A stretch of DNA of 12,565 bases from an uncultured Eubacteriales bacterium (GTDB taxonomy: Bacteria > Bacillota > Clostridia > Oscillospirales > Acutalibacteraceae), in assembly GCA_948933715.1 (NCBI GenBank), contig CAQZPH010000023.1, positions 1 through 12,565 of the forward strand, read 5' to 3'. The stretch's first letter is position 1. Each line of letters starts with the position of its first letter. Position numbers and translations under genes: made by a program. Shown piece by piece: positions 1 to 7,143 of this stretch. The notes beneath the pieces were generated by a model. The model did not search any database and was not told the DNA's origin. It worked only from the letters and a program-made list of their open reading frames with translations.

Positions 1-20
1 CCTTTCATCGTTTCTATCAT
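1..20 (-). CDS. aspS: Aspartyl-tRNA synthetase, first codons only (partial)
   Basis: Only the beginning of a leftward gene is present. An ATG at 20-18 is followed by codons for M-I-E-T-M-K-G, and a GGGAG Shine-Dalgarno lies at 33-29, eight bases before the ATG. Bacterial AspRS proteins characteristically begin with a short stretch leading into M-x-G-L-K-R-T, and aspS directly follows hisS in many Firmicutes, so AspRS is the natural reading. The identification rests on seven residues plus gene order, so it is an inference. The gene runs off the left edge. It is separated from hisS by about 200 bases that hold a large palindromic element and a possible promoter, so it may not depend wholly on hisS transcription. 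Confidence 0.7.
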
Positions 21-68
21 TTTAAAAACTCCCTAAAATATACAAATTCATTAAAATATACTGTCTTA

Positions 69-97
69 ATGATACTCTAATTGTGTTAATAAGTAAA
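69..97 (-). promoter_or_regulatory. Possible aspS promoter
   Basis: On the minus strand TTTACT (97-92) and TATCAT (74-69) are separated by 17 bases. Each matches the sigma-A consensus only partly (4/6 and 5/6). The site lies between the palindromic element and the aspS start, where a promoter would be needed if the element terminates hisS transcription. Confidence 0.3.
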
Positions 98-127
98 GTC
101 TATTCCGTATAATCAAACTTATAAAAA

Positions 128-204
128 GGCGGCCCCGCAACCGAAGGTTGCGGGGCAAAACATATTTTGTTTTGCCCGGATGTCTAAAAGACATCCGGGC
201 CGCC
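128..204. repeat. Three-armed palindromic element, copy 1 (cruciform / possible hisS terminator)
   Basis: The sequence folds completely. An outer stem GGCGGCC/GGCCGCC (128-134 with 198-204) encloses three back-to-back hairpins: arm A 135-142/146-153 (8 bp, loop GAA), arm B 154-162/168-176 (9 bp, loop TATTT) and arm C 177-184/190-197 (8 bp, loop TAAAA). No base is left unpaired at the junction, giving a perfect four-way junction in DNA or RNA. On the minus strand the outer stem is followed by TTTTTAT, and the element starts 17 bases after the hisS stop, so it could act as an elaborate intrinsic terminator for hisS. Its arm bases match the copy at 9783-9885. The fold is read directly from the sequence; the function is inferred. 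Confidence 0.85.
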
Positions 205-221
205 CTTAAAGAATTAATAAT

Positions 222-1529
222 TTAAGCGTTTTCTTGTTCTGAGTCGAGTTCACATTGTGCATCTACTAAAAAGAAATCGGATAAAAAGTTATCGTCTAAC
301 CTTATATCAAACTGTTTCCCTGTTTTCATATCTTTAATGGTAGCCTTACTATCATTAATCTCCGTTTCTCCAATAACCATGCTAAAACGGGCACCAATTT
401 TATCTGCATATTTAAGTTGCGCTTTAAGATTTCTTTTTACAACGTCAAACTCTGCAATAAAAGATGATTCACGCAAATCTTTAGCTAAGTTAAAAGCTTT
501 AAAATAAGATTTCTCGTCTGCTGAGGCAATAAACACATCACAACATTGCTCATAAGGAAATTCGATGTTTTGAGATTCCATTAAAAGTAATAGTCTTTCA
601 ATACCAATTCCAAACCCTATAGCAGGCATCTTAGGGCCACCTAATTCTTCAATCAACCCATCATACCTGCCGCCGCCGCCACACACAACATCTCTTTGCT
701 CATCCATATCTGAAACAAATTCAAAAACAGTTCGTGTATAATAATCAAGACCTCTTACTATTTTTGGGTTAACTTTATAAGTTATATTCGCACTACTCAG
801 GTACTCTTTAAGTGTATCAAAATGTTCTTTGCACTGCTCACATAAATAATCAATTATATTCGGAGCATCCTTTGAAATCTCCTGGCATTTCGGATTCTTA
901 CAATCAACTATTCTCATAGGATTCCTACCTAACCTGTCAAGACATGTTTCGCACAACTGGGTTTTATTTTTAAAAAAATATTCTTTTAAAGCACTCTGAT
1001 ATTTTCTTTTGCACTCCGGGCACCCAATAGAATTAATTTCAAGGGATAAACCTGTAATACCGAGCCGATCAAATAACGTTGTAGCCATGCAAATAATCTC
1101 AGCATCAGCAGCAGGTGACTCTGCTCCAAACATTTCAATTCCAAACTGATGAAACTCTCGATATCTTCCAGACTGCGGTTTTTCATACCTATAACAAGGT
1201 GTTAAATAACATAGTTTTATAGGCACACCTTCATTAAAAAGACCACGCTCTAACATTGCTCTAGCTGCAGGTGCTGTGCCTTCTGGTTTTAATGTTAACG
1301 ACCTTTCACCTTTATCGTTAAATGTATACATTTCTTTTTGTACTACGTCTGTATCCTCACCTACAGCTCTATCAAAAAGTTCTGTATGCTCAAACACAGG
1401 AGTTTTTATCTCCTTAAATCCATAAACCTGCGCTTCATTCATCATAACATCACTAACAAAACGCCATTTATAACTATCCTTTGGCAAAATGTCCTGTGTT
1501 CCTCTAACACCTTTAGTTATGAGTTTCAT
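222..1529 (-). CDS. hisS: Histidyl-tRNA synthetase
   Basis: HisRS charges tRNA-His with histidine in the cytoplasm. The 435-residue protein has the usual length for bacterial HisRS and all class II motifs. Motif 2 is at about 112-131, with the Y-R-Y-E-K and Q-S-G-R-Y-R-E-F-H-Q blocks. The histidine-binding HisA motif R-G-L-D-Y-Y-T is at 259-265, G-G-G-G-R-Y-D is at 284-290, and motif 3 is at about 301-316 (G-F-G-I-G-I-E-R). An anticodon-binding domain follows from about 330. The insertion domain holds paired cysteines (170/173, 193/196, 210/215, 230/233), a possible metal knuckle. The ATG at 1529 has GGAGGT six bases upstream. The gene lies between an MgsA-family gene and aspS. A strong terminator hairpin sits only about ten bases upstream of its ribosome-binding site, and no T-box element is visible. 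The identification is secure. Confidence 0.98.
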   Translation of the reverse strand: MKLITKGVRGTQDILPKDSYKWRFVSDVMMNEAQVYGFKEIKTPVFEHTELFDRAVGEDTDVVQKEMYTFNDKGERSLTLKPEGTAPAARAMLERGLFNEGVPIKLCYLTPCYRYEKPQSGRYREFHQFGIEMFGAESPAADAEIICMATTLFDRLGITGLSLEINSIGCPECKRKYQSALKEYFFKNKTQLCETCLDRLGRNPMRIVDCKNPKCQEISKDAPNIIDYLCEQCKEHFDTLKEYLSSANITYKVNPKIVRGLDYYTRTVFEFVSDMDEQRDVVCGGGGRYDGLIEELGGPKMPAIGFGIGIERLLLLMESQNIEFPYEQCCDVFIASADEKSYFKAFNLAKDLRESSFIAEFDVVKRNLKAQLKYADKIGARFSMVIGETEINDSKATIKDMKTGKQFDIRLDDNFLSDFFLVDAQCELDSEQENA

Positions 1530-1549
1530 ATTATACCTCCACTCTCGAT

Positions 1550-1582
1550 AAAAAATTAACCGACAAAAAGTTTGTCGGTTAA
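1550..1582 (-). terminator. Intrinsic terminator between mgsA and hisS
   Basis: A perfect 12-bp stem (1571-1582 with 1556-1567, loop CTT on the minus strand) is followed by six T residues at 1555-1550. It begins 28 bases after the mgsA stop and ends about ten bases before the hisS Shine-Dalgarno, so it sits in any leader that serves hisS. Confidence 0.85.
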
Positions 1583-1587
1583 ATAGG

Positions 1588-1596
1588 TTTATACCA
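1588..1596 (-). promoter_or_regulatory. Possible extended -10 element for hisS
   Basis: On the minus strand TGG-TATAAA forms an extended -10 hexamer just after the mgsA stop; no good -35 is seen at the right distance. If it is real, the transcript would start at about 1581, with the terminator hairpin at its very 5' end. Confidence 0.25.
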
Positions 1597-1610
1597 TAAA
1601 TCTAAAAACA

Positions 1611-2015
1611 TTATGTATGCGGACTAATAACATTTCTCCATTCAAGGTCTCCCCTATCAAGACCATGAATTAATACTTCAGCTGTTGCAATATTAGTTGC
1701 CACTGGGATACCATGCATATCACAAAGTCTTAAAAGACTTATATCATTTGAGTCTACCATATTTTTACCCATAGGGTCTCTAAAAAATAACAACATATCA
1801 ACTTCATTGCAAGCTATTCTTGCAGCTATTTGTTGCATTCCACCTTGAGAACCAGTTAAAAAATTCTGTATTTTAAGTCCTGTCGAAGCAGAAACCATCT
1901 TACCTGTTTTACCTGTTGCACAAAGATTATGTTTACCAAAAATCCCCGAATAAGCTATACAAAATTGTACCATTAATTCCTTCTTAGCATCATGTGCAAT
2001 AAGTGCTATGTTCAT
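1611..2015 (-). CDS. mgsA: MgsA-family protein (methylglyoxal synthase fold) lacking key catalytic residues
   Basis: The 134-residue protein aligns along its whole length with bacterial methylglyoxal synthases, which convert dihydroxyacetone phosphate to methylglyoxal plus phosphate. It keeps the N-terminal I-A-L-I-A-H-D (His8/Asp9, equivalent to E. coli His19/Asp20), Lys12, Thr34, F-F-R-D-P at 77-81 and I-P-V-A-T-N-I-A-T-A at 103-112. It departs at critical sites. The Asp of the G-G-D-Q-Q motif (E. coli Asp71, proposed base) is Met60, the His equivalent to His98 is Val87, and the phosphate-loop Thr47 is Lys36. It may be inactive or altered as a synthase, perhaps a ligand-binding protein. The start is ATG 2015, with AGGAG 2027-2023 seven bases upstream; the frame stays open further upstream, but family alignment begins here. 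It has its own promoter and a terminator after it. Confidence 0.85.
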   Translation of the reverse strand: MNIALIAHDAKKELMVQFCIAYSGIFGKHNLCATGKTGKMVSASTGLKIQNFLTGSQGGMQQIAARIACNEVDMLLFFRDPMGKNMVDSNDISLLRLCDMHGIPVATNIATAEVLIHGLDRGDLEWRNVISPHT

Positions 2016-2113
2016 AAAATTCACTCCTAATAATAATCGTAAGCTAAAAGACAAATCGATTTCAATATATTTTACTGACCACAACATGTGGGGCCATTAT
2101 TTTCCACCTATAT

Positions 2114-2142
2114 ATAATACCACACCATATACCAAATTTCAA
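2114..2142 (-). promoter_or_regulatory. mgsA promoter (extended -10) with a downstream dyad
   Basis: On the minus strand TTGAAA (2142-2137), a 17-base spacer and TATTAT (2119-2114) preceded by TGG give a strong sigma-A promoter with an extended -10. Transcription should start near 2107, leaving a leader of about 90 bases. A 13-base dyad CCACATGTTGTGG (2091-2079) lies just inside the transcript and could be an operator or a small hairpin. Confidence 0.65.
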
Positions 2143-2216
2143 TGTTTTTTTCTGGGTTTATACAAAAAAATACTTACAAATTAATTATATAATTTTTTAC
2201 AAAACAAATGCAACTA

Positions 2217-4232
2217 TTATTTATTGTCTTTTGCTTCTGAGGGATTTACAAGATTAAAATACACATCCATAATATCTTTTGCAACTATTTTAGATATCAT
2301 GCCGCGAGAACCATGCTCGATAACAACTCCTATAGCTATTTCAGGGTTTTCATAAGGTGCAAAACAAATAAACGTTGTATGGTCAGAACCATTATTTTGA
2401 GCGGTACCTGTTTTTGCTGCCATTGTTACTCCATAATTTTTAAAGTTAGATGCTGTTCCTGCAAGAACTACCTGTCTCATAGCTGTTTTTATCATGTCTA
2501 AGTGTTCTTTTGATACACCACTTGTCTCTATTAATTCTGGTTTTTCTGGATCATTTTCCAATATAATTTTTTCACGTTTATAATCAGTAATCTTCCTTAT
2601 TAGATGTGCTCTATAGCGATTGCCTCCACTAGCGATTGTTCCAACATATGTTGCTAGCTGTAGTGGCGAAAACTGATTGTCAGACTGACCAATAGCTGCC
2701 TTGATAGTTACAAGGTTACTCCATCTTGAACCTATAGATTTACTATATTCAGGGCCTGCTAAAACACCAGCTGTCTCATTTAATTCTATTCCGGTTTTTA
2801 CTCCAAGACCAAATCTTTTTGAATATAAATTCATATTTTCTATTCCCAAGCGTCTTCCCACTTCGGAAAAATAAACATTACAAGATTTAGCCATGGCATA
2901 ATTCAAAACTGCATTACCATGCACACCCATGCATTTTGTTGTATAATTATGGCCTGGATATTGGTATATTCCACTACATCTTATTTTATCTTCTGGTGTT
3001 AAAACACCTTCTTCCAGCGCCCCACAAGCAACTAATGGCTTAAATATGGACCCTGGCGCAAACGACCCTTGAAATGCTCTATTATAAAGAGGGTTTGCTT
3101 TATTGGCTGACAACTGACCATAATATCCTGGTTCACTTAATCTTGCTAAATCATAGCCAGGATAAGTTCCAGCTGCTAAAACTGCAAAATCTTTTACACT
3201 TAAAGCAACTACTCCACCTGCAACACAGTCGTGTTGCCCTGATGATTTTACAGCTCTAGCTAAAGATTCATTGGCCGCCTTTTGGAGCCTTGAATCAATA
3301 GTTAAAAAAATAGTGTTACCGGGTTTAGATTCTTTTGCATTCGGGGTATCGATAACAGATCCATCTTTTGTGACTTCAACCTTCTTTTCGCCACCTATCC
3401 CCCTAAGGTAATCCTCAAAGGCTGCTTCAATACCACTTTTGCCTACGATATCCTCTATTGTATACCCTTTATCTTTAAAGGTTTCATATTGTTCTTCGCT
3501 CATTTTTCCAACTGTTCCAATTATATGAGGCGCCAAATCAGAATTAACCGGTTGCCGTTTTGCAGATAACCGAATACTTATTCCATGGTTGTCTTGAAAT
3601 CTTTCTGAAACTATAGTTAAAAGCTCAGGACTAATGCCATCTGCAAAAGCATAAGAACTTGCCATGGAATCATAGTATCCATTAGCATCCATATTATATT
3701 TTACGCTAGCTATATCCCTTTTTTTATTTGGATCATAGTCTTCGCATTTATATTTGTGAGCTAATTTTTCCATGCACTCATTAGCTGTTGAATATGGATT
3801 TACATTAAGCCTAGTTTTACTTTTAAGTGTTTTTACTTCTTTATCCTTGCCCTCAATAAATTCATATCCACCACCTTTAGATACTTTTATTGGAAGCTCA
3901 TCAATAAATGGTTCTTTTTTAAATTTTAACAGTTCAATTAACTCTAAAATAGTTTCGTTTTCTTTATCTTCAGGAAGAGAAAATCTATCTAGCATAATTT
4001 TATATCCAGTAACATTTTCTACAAACCCTACACCATTTATATCTAGAATTTCACCACGTAAAGCATCTGTTTTATTTCTGTATATACTGCTTCTATTTGC
4101 ACGTTCTCTATATTCTTCTCCATTTATTATTTGCCAATCTACGAGCCTCATAATATAACCAGAAAAGATAGCAACTACTAATATAGAACAAAAAATATGT
4201 CTTAAATATTCCTTTATTTTAATTTTAACCAC
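2217..4232 (-). CDS. mrdA: Class B penicillin-binding protein 2 (elongation transpeptidase)
   Basis: PBP2 cross-links peptidoglycan in the side wall together with a SEDS glycosyltransferase and MreBCD. The 671-residue protein has one N-terminal membrane anchor (about 11-30), the R-L-V-D-W-Q-I-I-N-G-E-E-Y entry typical of class B PBPs, a dimerisation/pedestal region, and a C-terminal transpeptidase domain. All three active-site motifs are intact: S395-I-F-K398, S450-C-N452 and K607-T-G-T610. It is the last gene of mreB-mreC-mreD-mrdA, 29 bases after mreD. The start is uncertain. The GTG at 4232 directly abuts the only good Shine-Dalgarno (AAGGCGG), while an ATT at 4223 would have ideal spacing; no ATG precedes the membrane anchor. 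No rodA is seen in the window. Confidence 0.95.
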   Translation of the reverse strand: MVKIKIKEYLRHIFCSILVVAIFSGYIMRLVDWQIINGEEYRERANRSSIYRNKTDALRGEILDINGVGFVENVTGYKIMLDRFSLPEDKENETILELIELLKFKKEPFIDELPIKVSKGGGYEFIEGKDKEVKTLKSKTRLNVNPYSTANECMEKLAHKYKCEDYDPNKKRDIASVKYNMDANGYYDSMASSYAFADGISPELLTIVSERFQDNHGISIRLSAKRQPVNSDLAPHIIGTVGKMSEEQYETFKDKGYTIEDIVGKSGIEAAFEDYLRGIGGEKKVEVTKDGSVIDTPNAKESKPGNTIFLTIDSRLQKAANESLARAVKSSGQHDCVAGGVVALSVKDFAVLAAGTYPGYDLARLSEPGYYGQLSANKANPLYNRAFQGSFAPGSIFKPLVACGALEEGVLTPEDKIRCSGIYQYPGHNYTTKCMGVHGNAVLNYAMAKSCNVYFSEVGRRLGIENMNLYSKRFGLGVKTGIELNETAGVLAGPEYSKSIGSRWSNLVTIKAAIGQSDNQFSPLQLATYVGTIASGGNRYRAHLIRKITDYKREKIILENDPEKPELIETSGVSKEHLDMIKTAMRQVVLAGTASNFKNYGVTMAAKTGTAQNNGSDHTTFICFAPYENPEIAIGVVIEHGSRGMISKIVAKDIMDVYFNLVNPSEAKDNK

Positions 4233-4261
4233 CGCCTTTTTAAAACTTTACTATTAACAAT

Positions 4262-4774
4262 TTATTCTTCTCTTTTTATATTGACAGCAAAAGCTTTATT
4301 AAAAAAATAAATAAACGGTGATAATAAAAATGTATAAAGTATGCCGATTAAATAATGACTACACATTGCATAAAGGACGTCTTTATATCCACAGAATAAA
4401 TAATTAACCAAAAAGTGCATTATGTAAACAACGAAAATAAACGGAGTTGATACTAACAAAGCTGTAACTAAATTAATTTTTATCATTCTCTGCGCAATTA
4501 CACCAACTAAGAACCCAGCACAAGCCATAATAATAGAATAAAATCCTATAGTTCCAGTAGATCCACAATCTAAAAATAACCCCACAATAAGACCAAAAAC
4601 TGTTCCTACCTTTTCTCCTTCAAATAAAGCTATCATTATTCCAATAAGTATTAATATTAATGGTTTTACGCCATTTATATTCGGTAATGTATTTGGTATT
4701 TGTTCCAAAACATAAAATACTATTATTTCTATCATATACGCTAGGTAACGTATATATCTATAACAAGCACCCAC
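4262..4774 (-). CDS. mreD: Rod shape-determining membrane protein MreD
   Basis: MreD is a small integral membrane subunit of the elongasome that binds MreC. This 170-residue protein is almost entirely hydrophobic, with about five or six membrane segments and short polar links (for example R-M-I-K near 96). It has the family-typical F-L-D-C-G-S-x-G-x-x-G-F-Y segment at about 67-79, and its length matches the family. Sequence conservation in MreD is low, so its position between mreC and mrdA is part of the evidence. The start is GTG at 4774, seven bases after GGAGG (4786-4782). An ATG followed directly by TAA lies between the Shine-Dalgarno and the GTG, but it abuts GGAGG and should not be used. 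About 100 AT-rich bases separate it from mreC with no clear terminator. Confidence 0.93.
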   Translation of the reverse strand: MGACYRYIRYLAYMIEIIVFYVLEQIPNTLPNINGVKPLILILIGIMIALFEGEKVGTVFGLIVGLFLDCGSTGTIGFYSIIMACAGFLVGVIAQRMIKINLVTALLVSTPFIFVVYIMHFLVNYLFCGYKDVLYAMCSHYLIGILYTFLLSPFIYFFNKAFAVNIKREE

Positions 4775-4872
4775 TTTACATCCTCCAATACTTCTTTGTA
4801 TAACAATTATTTTTAATATAGATGTGGTATCTTAAAAACTTGTTTTTATTTTCGTCTCTTTTTATATATAAA

Positions 4873-5745
4873 CTATTTTTTCTCTTGTGTTAAAACTTCT
4901 GTAATGATATTTCCTTTACCTTGGAAACCTGTAACCACAAAAACATCTATAATACTTTTTATATCATCAAACGGTTCTATTACAGCGTAAAAAGAAGAAT
5001 CATAATCATCGTTTTTAATTTCTTTTACTTTGCCTACAGGTAAATCCCTAGGGCAGATCCCCCCAAGTCCTGTTGTTACAACTATATCATCAACTTGCAT
5101 TTTATTCTGCGCAGTTATATACATCATCGCTGTTTCATTTTGATCAGCTAACGACTTTTTACCTATTATAACACCGCTATCTCCCGTCGCTTTATCTATG
5201 ATACCTATTTTGTAATCTGGTGATAAAATAGTTTTAACTTTGCAAGAATGACTGTTTGCAAAAACTACACGGCCTATAAGCCCATTTTCAGTAACAACCG
5301 GGTCGTTAACAGAAATTCCATCATCTCTTCCTTTATCCAAAGTAAACCCATAAAACAATTCATTTGGATCTTTTGCTATAACAGAGGCCATTTTAAAATC
5401 AAGGGTTTTGTTTTCTTTTTTAAATTTATAAAATTTCAAGTACTGGGTATTTTCTTTTTTTACATCATAGTAATCAACCATTATAGTTCTCATACGTCGA
5501 ATTTCGGATTTTAAATTTTTTATTTCTTCTTCGTAGTCATCTGAAGTTTTTTCCTTTGAAGGCAAAACTTCAACTGCTGCATCAGTCATATCGTTGGTCA
5601 ATTTTTGCATTGGATTCACAACAAAATCTATTACAGAAGGAATAAAATTAGCACCTGGAACAAAGCTTAATATGCAAACACCTGTTCCTATTAAAAAACA
5701 TGCAATAAAAAGTTTAAAACCATTACTTGTAAAAAATTCTTTCAA
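4873..5745 (-). CDS. mreC: Rod shape-determining protein MreC
   Basis: MreC is a bitopic membrane protein whose extracytoplasmic part organises PBP2 and links it to MreB/MreD. From the chosen start it has 290 residues: a short cytoplasmic tail, one membrane segment (about 10-30), a charged coiled-coil stretch (about 66-105), then the double beta-barrel MreC domain with conserved G-L-I-G-R-V (near 155) and V-V-T-T-G-L-G-G-I-C-P-R-D-L-P-V-G-K-V (about 222-240). The frame is open to 5769, but the best Shine-Dalgarno, AAAGGAG at 5760-5754, points eight bases downstream to a TTG at 5745, giving M-K-E-F-F-T-S-N-G. It lies 110 bases after mreB, with a GC-rich hairpin and a possible promoter in between. 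Confidence 0.95.
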   Translation of the reverse strand: MKEFFTSNGFKLFIACFLIGTGVCILSFVPGANFIPSVIDFVVNPMQKLTNDMTDAAVEVLPSKEKTSDDYEEEIKNLKSEIRRMRTIMVDYYDVKKENTQYLKFYKFKKENKTLDFKMASVIAKDPNELFYGFTLDKGRDDGISVNDPVVTENGLIGRVVFANSHSCKVKTILSPDYKIGIIDKATGDSGVIIGKKSLADQNETAMMYITAQNKMQVDDIVVTTGLGGICPRDLPVGKVKEIKNDDYDSSFYAVIEPFDDIKSIIDVFVVTGFQGKGNIITEVLTQEKK

Positions 5746-5768
5746 ACTTATCGCTCCTTTATTCTGCA

Positions 5769-5795
5769 ATAATATTTTGTACCTTTCATCGTCAA
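5769..5795 (-). promoter_or_regulatory. Possible internal promoter for mreC-mreD-mrdA
   Basis: On the minus strand TTGACG (5795-5790) and TATTAT (5774-5769) are spaced by 15 bases, shorter than ideal. The site lies immediately after the mreB-mreC hairpin and would start transcription about 20 bases before the mreC start codon. Confidence 0.3.
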
Positions 5796-5796
5796 A

Positions 5797-5831
5797 CAGG
5801 CGGAGACTATTTAAATAGGTGTCTCCGCCTG
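5797..5831 (-). terminator. GC-rich hairpin between mreB and mreC, possible weak terminator or attenuator
   Basis: An 11-bp perfect stem CAGGCGGAGAC/GTCTCCGCCTG (5797-5807 with 5821-5831) holds a 13-base AT-rich loop containing the palindrome TATTTAAATA. It lies 24 bases after the mreB stop. The minus-strand tail is only TTTGACG, a poor U-tract, so it may reduce rather than stop read-through, or may protect the mreB mRNA end. Both the hairpin and the weak tail are read directly. Confidence 0.55.
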
Positions 5832-5855
5832 AAACTTTATATTTTTAAAAAAGAT

Positions 5856-6866
5856 TTATGAATTTTTAGCTCTATAATAACTTTTAGGTAAAACTAAATC
5901 TAAACGTTTACCTGTTCCATCAACTACACAATCAAGAGGATTTTCTGCAACATTAACCATTATTTTAGTCTCTTGAGAAATCAATTGACTCATACCTCTT
6001 AATAAAGCACCGCCGCCGGTTAACATGATACCATGGTCTATAATATCAGCTGCTAATTCTGGAGGAGTTTTTTCAAGGGTTCCTCTTATTGCATCAATTA
6101 TAAGATTTAAAGGATCACTTAAAGCTTCTCTTACTTCTTCGGAACTTATTTCTATATGTTTTGGTAATCCATCAACTAAATTTCTACCCTTAATTTCAAT
6201 AGTTCCTTCGTCAGGATATGGAAAAGCTGATCCAACTTGTATTTTTATATTTTCAGCCGTGCGCTCACCTATTAATAAATTATATTTCTTTTTAATGTAA
6301 GATACAATAGCCTCATCAAATTTATTACCGGCAACTCTAACTGACTGCGATGTAACAACATCTCCAAGGGATATAATAGCAATTTCTGAAGTTCCTCCGC
6401 CGATATCAACAACCATGCTTCCAGTAGGTTCAGCTACAGGTAACCCGGCTCCAATAGCAGCTGCCATTGGCTCTTGAATTAACTCAACATCGCGAGCTCC
6501 TGCTTGGCAAGCAGCGTCTTCAACAGCTCTTCTTTCTACTTCTGTAACTCCCACAGGAATACAAACAACCACTCTTGGGCGTTTACTAAAAAGACCTGTT
6601 TTCACAGTTTTCCTAATAAAATGCTTTAGCATAGTTGCAGTGATATCAAAATTTGCAATAACACCATCTTTTAGTGGGCTAACTGCAACAATAGAACCCG
6701 GAGTTCTTCCTATCATATCTTTAGCCTGAAGACCAACTGCTAAAACTGTATCTGTATTTACGTCAACTGCTACAACAGACGGTTCACGTAAAATTATTCC
6801 TTTATTCCTCATGAATATTAAAGTATTTGCTGTACCTAAATCTATACCTATATCTCTTGAAAACAT
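5856..6866 (-). CDS. mreB: Rod shape-determining protein MreB (bacterial actin)
   Basis: MreB is an ATP-binding actin homologue that forms membrane-associated filaments guiding side-wall synthesis. The 336-residue protein has the standard length and the actin-fold motifs: phosphate-1 D-I-G-I-D-L-G-T-A-N-T at 5-15, connect-1 Q-E-P-M-A-A-A-I-G at 131-139, phosphate-2 V-D-I-G-G-G-T-S-E at 153-161, and the adenosine motif M-L-T-G-G-G-A-L-L-R-G at 281-291. The N-terminal M-F-S-R-D matches the usual MreB beginning. The frame is open to a GTG at 6887, but GGAAGGGG at 6884-6877 lies at the right distance before the ATG at 6866, which I take as the start. It opens the mreB-mreC-mreD-mrdA cluster and has its own promoter upstream. 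Confidence 0.97.
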   Translation of the reverse strand: MFSRDIGIDLGTANTLIFMRNKGIILREPSVVAVDVNTDTVLAVGLQAKDMIGRTPGSIVAVSPLKDGVIANFDITATMLKHFIRKTVKTGLFSKRPRVVVCIPVGVTEVERRAVEDAACQAGARDVELIQEPMAAAIGAGLPVAEPTGSMVVDIGGGTSEIAIISLGDVVTSQSVRVAGNKFDEAIVSYIKKKYNLLIGERTAENIKIQVGSAFPYPDEGTIEIKGRNLVDGLPKHIEISSEEVREALSDPLNLIIDAIRGTLEKTPPELAADIIDHGIMLTGGGALLRGMSQLISQETKIMVNVAENPLDCVVDGTGKRLDLVLPKSYYRAKNS

Positions 6867-6941
6867 CCTGTTTTTTACCCCTTCCACAATAATCTATATG
6901 TAATCTTAAAGTAGTGTACTAAAAAGAACAATTTACAATAT

Positions 6942-6971
6942 ATTATACTACACGTTTTATGTTTTTCTCAA
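6942..6971 (-). promoter_or_regulatory. mreB promoter
   Basis: On the minus strand TTGAGA (6971-6966), an 18-base spacer and a perfect TATAAT (6947-6942) form a good sigma-A promoter, predicting a leader of about 70 bases before the mreB ATG. A second TATAAT at 7081-7076 has no convincing -35. Confidence 0.6.
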
Positions 6972-7143
6972 TATAATTTATACATTTTTTTATTATCTAC
7001 ATAAATTATAAAAAATTATATTTTTAACATGGTTTTTTTGACTCACTTATATATAAATATTAATCATATCTTTTTATTATACAGCATTGCTAAACTAATA
7101 TAACGCTATATGTTATATAAACTTCTATTTTTACTCGGAATTA

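Noticed and set aside
2143..2216. AT palindrome AATTATATAATT followed later by T7 after mrdA
   Set aside because: The hairpin is A/T only and the T-run is displaced; not a convincing mrdA terminator.
3772..4158. 128-codon plus-strand open frame opposite mrdA
   Set aside because: It is a shadow of the well-supported mrdA gene, with no Shine-Dalgarno or recognisable family.
7098..7118. Inverted repeat ATATAAC/GTTATAT after dut
   Set aside because: A seven-pair AT-only stem with no U-tract on the minus strand; too weak to call a dut terminator.
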